Source: Kitasatospora viridis (lineage in GTDB: Bacteria; Actinomycetota; Actinomycetes; Streptomycetales; Streptomycetaceae). From it: a stretch of 64,000 nucleotides of DNA. The notes under the pieces are model-generated. The model was given only the letters and a program-made list of their open reading frames with translations. It made no database searches and was not told where the DNA came from. The stretch's first letter is position 1; each line of letters begins with the position of its first letter. The position numbers were made by a program, and so were the translations under genes. The DNA is taken from NCBI RefSeq assembly GCF_007829815.1, contig NZ_VIWT01000001.1, positions 186,001 to 250,000 of the forward strand, given 5' to 3'. Shown piece by piece: positions 59,401-64,000 of the stretch.

Positions 59401-60388
59401 GCCGCTCGCCGTCGGGTGCCTGGACCCCCTTGTTGGCGTCGAAGAGCTGCGGCCAGTCCTGCGAACTGCCCAGCTCCCGCTGGGCGATGGCGGAGAGCGT
59501 GTCGCCCTCGCGCACGGTCACCTGGCCGCCGCCCGCCGCCGGGGCGGGCGCGGGCGCGGACTGCGGGCCGTTCGCCGGTGCGCCGTCCGGCTTCGCGTCG
59601 GCCGGCATCAGCAGCTGCCAGCCGGGCTGGATCGGCCGGTCGGCGTCGAAGGTGGTGCCCGAACCGTCCATCACCCGGCCCGCGTTGAGCTTGGCGATCT
59701 CCTGCCAGCGGTCACCGGAGCCGAGTTGGTGCTCGGCGATGGACCAGAGGCTGTCGGCCGGCCGGCTGTCCTTGACGGTGTAGCTGGGGCCCTGGACGGC
59801 GCCGGGGTCGGCGGCCTGGAGCGCGGGGGTGGCGGGGGCGCCGGCCAGCGCCGCGTACTGCGGGGCGGCGGCGAGCTGCGGCATGACGGCACTGACCGAG
59901 TGCGCCGGGCCGGCCGTGGCGGCGAACGCCCCGCCGGCCACCGGGAGCAGCGCGATCACCGCGCCGACCAGGCCGCCGGCCAGCCGCTGGCTCCAGCCGA
60001 AGGCGGGGATCCGGCGGACCACCCGGCCGCGCAGCTGGGCCGGGACCTCCAGCAGCACCGAGCAGGCGAAGCAGGCCCAGGCGCCCCAGCCGATCACCAC
60101 CAGCGCCCAGAGGAAGAGCCGGCCGTCGTCGGGCGAGGTGAGCACCTCGCCGATGCTGCGGTGGCCGACCCCGCCCATCGAGGCGACCGCCTGGGTGCCG
60201 TAGAGCAGTGCGGCGGGCACGCCCACCAGCAGCAGCGCGAGCACCAGCAGTGCGCCGAGCGCGGCCGGCAGCGCGCGCAGCGGCCCGCGCCGGCGGCCCG
60301 GCGGGCGCGCCGGGCCGGTCGGCGCGGAGCGCCGGCTCCCGCTCGAACCCCCGTGCCGGGTCTCTGCCTTGGGGCGCGTGGTGGCCAT
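56498..60388 (-). CDS. LysM- and BTAD-containing multi-span membrane protein
   Basis: 1296 aa. Three N-terminal membrane helices (about 36-64, 90-115 and 135-160), LysM 1 (about 202-258: DSLWSIAEHQLGSGDRWQEIAKLNAG), LysM 2 (about 287-344: GDTLSAIAQRELGSSQDWPQLFDANKG), a Pro/Ala/Gln-rich linker, one more helix (about 449-470), then a large cytoplasmic region with Glu/Pro-Asp/Ser acidic repeats (about 955-1000) and a C-terminal BTAD (about 1150-1296). LysM binds peptidoglycan or chitin oligomers, BTAD is a helical domain of SARPs, so the protein links wall sensing to an intracellular output. It heads the Tad genes but lies downstream of them, on the same strand and only 3 nt from the last pilin-like gene. 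Confidence 0.88.
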   Translation of the reverse strand: MATTRPKAETRHGGSSGSRRSAPTGPARPPGRRRGPLRALPAALGALLVLALLLVGVPAALLYGTQAVASMGGVGHRSIGEVLTSPDDGRLFLWALVVIGWGAWACFACSVLLEVPAQLRGRVVRRIPAFGWSQRLAGGLVGAVIALLPVAGGAFAATAGPAHSVSAVMPQLAAAPQYAALAGAPATPALQAADPGAVQGPSYTVKDSRPADSLWSIAEHQLGSGDRWQEIAKLNAGRVMDGSGTTFDADRPIQPGWQLLMPADAKPDGAPANGPQSAPAPAPAAGGGQVTVREGDTLSAIAQRELGSSQDWPQLFDANKGVQAPDGERLTDPDMLAPGMVLTVPGAAAPAAPAAPTQTQTGQQPAQPQPAQPQPSQPQPAQSAPAQQAPAQGTPAPSAHPSAPAAHPTAHPSPGADAAPHPSGKPASAGHGTGRSQPAPHTEDPKSDYTGALAVSGIGVLLAAALIGAVAHRRGHQQRLRRPRHRIPMPSPEAAEFEAELKSRQGSTGLDLLNRSLRTLARNVSRTGKRLPPLAAVRVTGGGTVELHLAAPAVPIAPFRAAHAANVWWCAGDATDLLTAQQAARVPAPYPALVTLGTAPDGAAVLADLETVRLMHLSGHPEDARAVLRTVALELAHSPLADRLNLHLIGFPEELPVSETVADRVHRYPTLEAALSALGPRTDRARTALLAAGAAHPRDARSRGQADEAWVPDIVLSAQAPIGDVPAELGRLLDGRPRTCLAVLSRAPERGTGPVARWTLPSTGAAVLPGLHLAVQLQRLTEDQFAHWSELLATAASETQEPAPAWTYDGEEIEPADLPVPVPVLAGVASGTAPFVGGSLPDGPPESGPKLIARLIGTGTSPFASVNPAGAGMADAPSMAVALPPLPELPALTARHIANGQGRHATVEPAAEEPLTEEPATPVAPTAFGDLFPPPDAAPEAEPEADSELDSEPEPDAEPEPEPQFETDADSEPEPEPDSEPDSEPAPTHETAPAATVVPDPRTPAPAWGPEEAPTRPEPVAATPPGGVALSGRTDAEDLLAILRSPQAHAIRTTPRIRLLGPVDVLGASGPAEPAALPALTEAAAFLALYPGADPAAVERALHPGDHARPDQAGPGVLADLASWLGGEPDGRAFLRQDELDSYALAPTVTCDWDEFRSLYRRGMRSTSATADAALAHALALVRGAPFAETPPTAYGWAEAVHQDMLAAIVDTAHELAARRLQYGDHRSAEAAVFRGLAVAPDVELLHRDLFYAYASAGARDQLLKAVNRLDALSRRTGRNLDPDTVALLRDLLAGG

Positions 60389-60390
60389 CC

Positions 60391-60843
60391 CTAGCCCTCC
60401 TTGGTGCCGTTGACCACCAGGGTCGCGGTTCCGGTTCCTTCGATCTTCAGGCTGGACTCGCCGAACAGTCCGAGCAGTGCGGTCCGGTAGACCGGGTGGA
60501 TCACCACGGTGATGCTGGTGGCGTTCGCGTCCATCTTGGTGCCCGGGGGTGGTTCGGCCACCACGCCCTGGTAGCCGGGCAGTTTCTGCAGGTAGGCGGT
60601 GGCGGCGGCGTAGCCCTGCTGGAGGTTGATCTGGTAGCCACCGCCGCCGAACAGGGTCGTCTGGTCGATCTGCTGGCCGCCCACCCGGGCGGCCTCCTGG
60701 GCCGTCGCGTCGGCGTCGGCCAGCGCCCGCAGTTCGCCGCCGCAGTCCACCACGATGCCGAGGAAGAGCAGCATCATGGCCGAACCGAGTGCCACGAAGA
60801 TCGAGATGGTGCCGCGGTCGCGGTCACCTCGACGGACCGTCAC
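60391..60843 (-). CDS. TadE/TadG-like minor pilin protein
   Basis: 150 aa from GTG 60843, 3 nt after GGGGAGGGGAAC. Short basic N-terminus RRGDRDRG followed by the hydrophobic helix TISIFVALGSAMMLLFLGIVVD as in prepilin-like TadE/G. The +5 Glu of prepilin signals is replaced by Phe. Extracytoplasmic rest has one Cys in the helix region (VDCGG) and a beta-rich tail. Probably a Tad pilus assembly component. Confidence 0.82.
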   Translation of the reverse strand: MTVRRGDRDRGTISIFVALGSAMMLLFLGIVVDCGGELRALADADATAQEAARVGGQQIDQTTLFGGGGYQINLQQGYAAATAYLQKLPGYQGVVAEPPPGTKMDANATSITVVIHPVYRTALLGLFGESSLKIEGTGTATLVVNGTKEG

Positions 60844-60893
60844 GTTCCCCTCCCCGGAGCTTGCGGCCTGAACTGGCCCGACCCGACGCCGTG

Positions 60894-61325
60894 TCACGTC
60901 GAGCGGTACTGGTCGATCACGGAGCGGAAGGTCCCCTGCATCGTCAACCCGCCCGGTACCCACACCGGTGACAGATCATTCACCGGAACCGTGCATATGA
61001 CATCCACCCGGACGTCGGACAGCGGTGGCTGGGTGGAGAGTTGTTCGATCGTCACGGTGGGGGGCGGCATCCCCTGGCAGTCCACCCGGTTCTGGCCGAG
61101 CACCTGCTTGACCGCGTCCGCGGCGGCGCTCGCCTCGTCGCCGCGCTTGGCCAGCGAGGCGGCCCGGGCGCCGGCCCGGGCCGCCTCCTGCACCGTGCCG
61201 GCGGTCTGCTCGGCCCGTCCGGCGGCGACCATCAGGACGAGCAGGCCGATCACCACCGGGACCACCAGGGCGGCCTCGATGGCCAGGCTGCCCCGGTCGC
61301 GAGCGGCCGGCTGACTGACGGTCAC
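60894..61325 (-). CDS. TadE-like pilus assembly protein
   Basis: 143 aa, GTG start overlapping the upstream stop. Canonical TadE N-terminus: ...RDRG-SLAIEAALVVPVVIGLLVLM, with Gly before the cleavage site and Glu at +5, then a C-terminal disulfide-capable domain (VDCQG, DVICTV). TadE is a minor pilin-like component of tight-adherence (Flp) pili. Confidence 0.88.
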   Translation of the reverse strand: MTVSQPAARDRGSLAIEAALVVPVVIGLLVLMVAAGRAEQTAGTVQEAARAGARAASLAKRGDEASAAADAVKQVLGQNRVDCQGMPPPTVTIEQLSTQPPLSDVRVDVICTVPVNDLSPVWVPGGLTMQGTFRSVIDQYRST

Positions 61326-61675
61326 GGGTTGTACCTCTCCAACGGGGCCTGCGCGGTTTCGGAGAAGGTGAGTTCACCCGGCAGGACGAAGAGCGGGTGC
61401 ACCGTCACGGTGACGGTGACGGTGGTGTCGCCCTTCTGCCGGTCCGGCACCCGGACCTCCGGCCGGACCAGGGCCGCGAACGGCGCCAGGAAGGCCTCGG
61501 CCCGGGACTTGCCGGGCGTGTTGTCGGTGGTGCCGTAGACCCGGGCGGCGTCGGCCCCCACCCGGGCCGCGGTCAGGGCCACGTTGTCCGAGTACCAGAT
61601 CAACGCGGCCTGGACCACCAGCAGCACCAGGACGATGACCATCGGGAAGACCATCGCGAAGCTGATGCTCAGCAC
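61322..61675 (-). CDS. TadE-like pilus assembly protein with unusual start
   Basis: 117 aa from GTG 61675 after GGGGAGG. Its hydrophobic helix (LSISFAMVFPMVIVLVLLVV) is TadE-like, but the Gly that precedes prepilin cleavage lies just upstream of this GTG in the same frame (RRGGDRG). To include it the only in-frame possibility is a CTG at 61723 overlapping the upstream TGA. +5 is Ser, not Glu. So either the start is CTG or the protein has lost prepilin-type processing. Extracytoplasmic part is about 90 residues without Cys. Confidence 0.75.
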   Translation of the reverse strand: MLSISFAMVFPMVIVLVLLVVQAALIWYSDNVALTAARVGADAARVYGTTDNTPGKSRAEAFLAPFAALVRPEVRVPDRQKGDTTVTVTVTVHPLFVLPGELTFSETAQAPLERYNP

Positions 61676-61719
61676 TCCGCGGTCACCTCCCCGGCGCCAC
61701 CAGCGGGCCTGACGTGCAG

Positions 61720-61986
61720 TCAGGTCACGGTGATGGTGGGCAGAGTGGTCGGGATCTTGTCCTTGGCGCTCTGCCCGAGGTTCATCACCAGGGTGACCAC
61801 CGCGCCGGCGATCGCCACCACGACCACCACGATCAGGGCCATCTCGATGCTCAGGGCGCCGCGGTCGCCGATCGCGCGGGCCCGCTTGGCCCGGGACACG
61901 TGCACCCGCAGCAGCGCCGTCCCCAGCTGCACCGGCAGCAGCAGTGGGACCAGCAGCAGGGCGAGCAGGGAGCGCAGGTTCTTCAT
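61720..61986 (-). CDS. Small prepilin-like (Flp/TadE) protein
   Basis: 88 aa, GAGGAG upstream of the ATG. Unusually, two hydrophobic stretches: the N-terminal LLALLLVPLLLPVQLG and, after a basic SRAKRARAIGDRG, the prepilin-type ALSIEMALIVVVVVAIAGAV with Gly at -1 and Glu at +5. Short polar tail. Candidate major Flp pilin of the Tad pilus, with the N-terminal hydrophobic leader an oddity. Confidence 0.78.
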   Translation of the reverse strand: MKNLRSLLALLLVPLLLPVQLGTALLRVHVSRAKRARAIGDRGALSIEMALIVVVVVAIAGAVVTLVMNLGQSAKDKIPTTLPTITVT

Positions 61987-62114
61987 GGTCGGATCTCCTC
62001 GGGGGGAGGTGGTGCGGGGGGCGGTCGGACGGGAGAGGGTCGAACGGGAGGGCGGAACCGTGCTGCGGCGAACGGGACTTCGCCGGTCGGGGGTCCGGCG
62101 GGCCGGACGGGCAG

Positions 62115-63002
62115 TCAGAAGACATGGAGCATCTGGTAGAGCGCGGGATAGACGATCAGGATGGTCATCAGCAGGGTGAGCGCCGCGCCGGGCGCCACCA
62201 TCTGCTCGCTGGTCGCGCCGGCCCTGGCCAGGTCGTCGGCGAGCAGCTCGTCCCGCAGGCCCTTGGCGCGGGCCCGCAGGGTGTCGTAGACGGCGGCGCC
62301 GTCGGCCCCGGAGAGCCGCATGATGTCGGCCACGTCCTGGAGTTGGGTCAGGCCGAGCTCGCCGGAGAGCGCCTCCAGGCCCTCCCAGGGCGGCATCCGG
62401 TCGGTGGCGGCCCGCTCCAGGGCGTCCTGGATCCGCCGGAAGACGGCGCCCCGGCCGACGGCGGCGGCCCGGCGCATCGCCTCGGCCGGACCGTGGTCGG
62501 CGGCCCGCTCCAGTGCGACGAGTTCGAGGTAGGCGGAGATCGCGTGCAGGTACTCCGTCCGGGCCTCCTTGGCCTCGCCCTGCACGATGCCGTCCGGCAG
62601 CAGCCAGCCCAGCACGGCCAGGCCCAGGCTGACCACCACCGGCAGGGCCACCGGCGGCGGGTAGCCCAGGGCGACGAGCATCGCGGTCAGGTAGGCCGGG
62701 AGCATCAGGCCGATCAGCCCGAAGAGCAGCTTGTGCGCCATGAACCGGGCCGGGGTGCGGCCGATCAGGGCCAGCGACTGGACCGGCAGCCGGACGCCGA
62801 GCACGCCGAGCGCCCGACCGCCGAGCCGGTCGTACCACTTCTCGTCCACCGGCTCGGCGTTCGCCCGGACGGGCTCCGCGGGCCGGTGCAGGCGGTCCAG
62901 GGTCTGGCCCAGGTCCGGTGGCGCGGGCCGGAGTTCGGCGATCAGCAGGGCCAGGCCGGCGGCCGCCACGCAGCCGGCCAGGATCGCCCAGGGCGAGATC
63001 AT
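62115..63002 (-). CDS. tadC: TadC-like type II/IV secretion inner-membrane protein
   Basis: 295 aa from ATG 63002, overlapping the tadB stop (ATGA). T2SS-F domain with AEYL-type RTEYLHAISAYLELVALE, FRRIQDALERAATDRMPPW and GELGLTQLQDVADIMRLSG, and terminal helices ALTLLMTILIVYPALYQML. Forms the membrane platform of the Tad pilus with TadB. Confidence 0.9.
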   Translation of the reverse strand: MISPWAILAGCVAAAGLALLIAELRPAPPDLGQTLDRLHRPAEPVRANAEPVDEKWYDRLGGRALGVLGVRLPVQSLALIGRTPARFMAHKLLFGLIGLMLPAYLTAMLVALGYPPPVALPVVVSLGLAVLGWLLPDGIVQGEAKEARTEYLHAISAYLELVALERAADHGPAEAMRRAAAVGRGAVFRRIQDALERAATDRMPPWEGLEALSGELGLTQLQDVADIMRLSGADGAAVYDTLRARAKGLRDELLADDLARAGATSEQMVAPGAALTLLMTILIVYPALYQMLHVF

Positions 63003-63952
63003 CGGACCTCCCCAACCGGCTCGGCCGCGGCCTGCGGCCCAGCCTCGGCGACCTGCGGCCGGCCGACCTGGCTGCGCCGGTCCGCCTCCAGCAGCCGCGG
63101 CAGCGGCTTGAACGCGGCCATCGAGCGCATCCAGGCGATCACCCCGACGAAGAGCAACGCCAGGACGAACAGCACCAGTTGGCCCTGGGTCGTGCTGTAG
63201 GGCGCGGTGTAGCGGGAGTTGAACGAGCCGACCACGATGACGAACAGGATGATGCAGACCAGCCAGCGGATGGTGGTGCGGTGCTTGGACCGGTCCGCCT
63301 CGATCGCCCGGCGCTGGCGCACCTCGTCGCGCAGCGAGTCGGCCAGGTCGGCCAGCGCCCGGGACAGGCCGGGCCCGCTGTCGCCGGAGCGCAGCACCAG
63401 CGCGGCCAGCACCTTGTCGGCGGTGGCGTCGGCGAGGGCGTCGGCGAAGGCGCGCAGCGCGTCCTCGGCCCGCCAGCGGGACTGCAGCCTGGCCGCCAGG
63501 TCGTCGATCTCGCCCTGCAGCGCGGCCGGCGCGGTGCGGCGGCTGGTGATCAGTGCCTGCTGGAGGCCGGTGCCGAGCAGCAGCACGTCGGAGAGCCGCT
63601 GGGTCCACTCGGCCAGGCCCTCCAGTCGCCGGATGTGGCGCTGGTCGATCCGGGTCGCGCCGAACAGCCAGGGCAGGCCGAAGACCAGCGCCGGGACCAG
63701 CAGCGCGGTCAGCGGGATCCCGCTGAACAGCCAGGCCAGCGGGGCGGCGATCAGCGAGAGCGCGCCCTGGATCCGGCGGCGGCGCAGCATGCCGGGGTCG
63801 GGCGTGCCGGTCGAGCCGTACCAGAGCAGCCGCAGCCGCAGCGCGAGCCGGCCCGGCTCGGCGTGCTCGGGTGCGGTGGAGCCGCGCAGTCCGGCCGCCA
63901 GCGCGACCAGGCCGCCCGCGACCAGCAGTCCGCACAGGGCGAAGAGCAGCAT
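62999..63952 (-). CDS. tadB: TadB-like type II/IV secretion inner-membrane protein
   Basis: 317 aa from ATG 63952, which overlaps the presumed tadA stop (TGATG); a GTG one codon earlier is possible. T2SS-F-type core (EGLAEWTQRLSDVLLLGTGLQQAL, GEIDDLAARLQSRW, DKVLAALVLRSGDSGPGLSRALADLADSLRDE), membrane helices at both ends. Partner of TadC in the pilus platform. Confidence 0.9.
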   Translation of the reverse strand: MLLFALCGLLVAGGLVALAAGLRGSTAPEHAEPGRLALRLRLLWYGSTGTPDPGMLRRRRIQGALSLIAAPLAWLFSGIPLTALLVPALVFGLPWLFGATRIDQRHIRRLEGLAEWTQRLSDVLLLGTGLQQALITSRRTAPAALQGEIDDLAARLQSRWRAEDALRAFADALADATADKVLAALVLRSGDSGPGLSRALADLADSLRDEVRQRRAIEADRSKHRTTIRWLVCIILFVIVVGSFNSRYTAPYSTTQGQLVLFVLALLFVGVIAWMRSMAAFKPLPRLLEADRRSQVGRPQVAEAGPQAAAEPVGEVR

Positions 63953-64000
63953 CACCGTTCCTCGGGGGCGAGTTGATGGTCCGTCAGGTGGTGGTTCACC
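63952..64000 (-). CDS. C-terminal codons of a CpaF/TadA-type ATPase (presumed), partial
   Basis: Only the last 15 codons and stop are in the window (minus-strand reading VNHHLTDHQLAPEER then TGA at 63952-63954). No motif remains; the identification rests on position directly upstream of tadB with a TGATG overlap, where Tad operons carry the CpaF/TadA ATPase. Confidence 0.4.
   Translation of the reverse strand, partial: VNHHLTDHQLAPEER

Overview
The window is high-GC, densely coded actinobacterial chromosome, almost certainly from a Streptomycetaceae member (Streptomyces or Kitasatospora). The evidence is the strong GC bias, frequent GTG starts, ATGA/GTGA stop-start overlaps, an argCJBDR operon with linked argGH, a SARP regulator, Tad pilus genes, PASTA-type kinases, many secreted proteins and leaderless-type initiation. 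I see no phage, integrase, insertion sequence or CRISPR array; the segment looks like core-to-near-core chromosome.

Layout. 1-1332: pabC (partial) and pabB for p-aminobenzoate. 1517-2082: tRNA-Gly, tRNA-Cys and three identical tRNA-Val genes on a 123-nt tandem unit. 2642-4516: a membrane Ser/Thr kinase. 4616-12025 (minus): tRNA/rRNA methyltransferase, siroheme/cobalamin methyltransferase (cysG), a BluB-CobT fusion with a very long disordered N-terminus, and CbiET, i.e. a corrinoid block. 12200-16547 (minus): GNAT, metQ, metI and metN, preceded by a 27-codon leader ORF ending in Met/Cys codons and a C-rich leader, then another GNAT. 16806-26286 (minus): argH, argG, P450 plus ferredoxin, argR, argD, argB, argJ, argC, with ARG-box-like operators in front of argG and argC. 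26375-30663 (plus): ECF-type sigma factor, zinc-finger anti-sigma membrane protein and a three-gene ABC transporter in one overlapping operon. 30903-38571: small secreted proteins, RlmG-like methyltransferase, serine hydrolase, DinB-like enzyme, nitric oxide synthase oxygenase with a cupin neighbour, and a PASTA kinase. 38748-42662: TetR regulator divergent from acyl-CoA dehydrogenase, thiolase and SDR. 42724-46617: secreted BNR/Asp-box protein and a secreted S53 peptidase that lacks the usual propeptide. 46747-53839: a pseudo-caspase-like protein, NAD(P)-binding protein, RelE/Phd toxin-antitoxin pair, AEC transporter, SARP-NB-ARC regulator, GNAT. 53970-56400: secreted phospholipase D-like protein and a small conserved protein. 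56498-64000 (minus): LysM-BTAD membrane protein and Tad pilus genes (tadC, tadB, three TadE-like proteins, a pilin-like protein, last codons of the presumed tadA).

Two observations stand out. First, the metNIQ transcript appears to begin with a leaderless leader peptide (tail GMCCRMCRS) followed by about 180 nt of C-rich, G-poor sequence, which fits translation-coupled attenuation responding to methionine/cysteine. Second, at six unrelated genes the stop codon and its flank have been tandemly duplicated (periods 8, 10, 14, 15, about 22 and 22 nt), giving arrays of extra TGA codons just after the true stop, in several cases spread over different reading frames. Short in-frame repeats also decorate the first codons of argD, argJ and nos and the SARP linker, suggesting a genome prone to slipped-strand duplication at gene edges.
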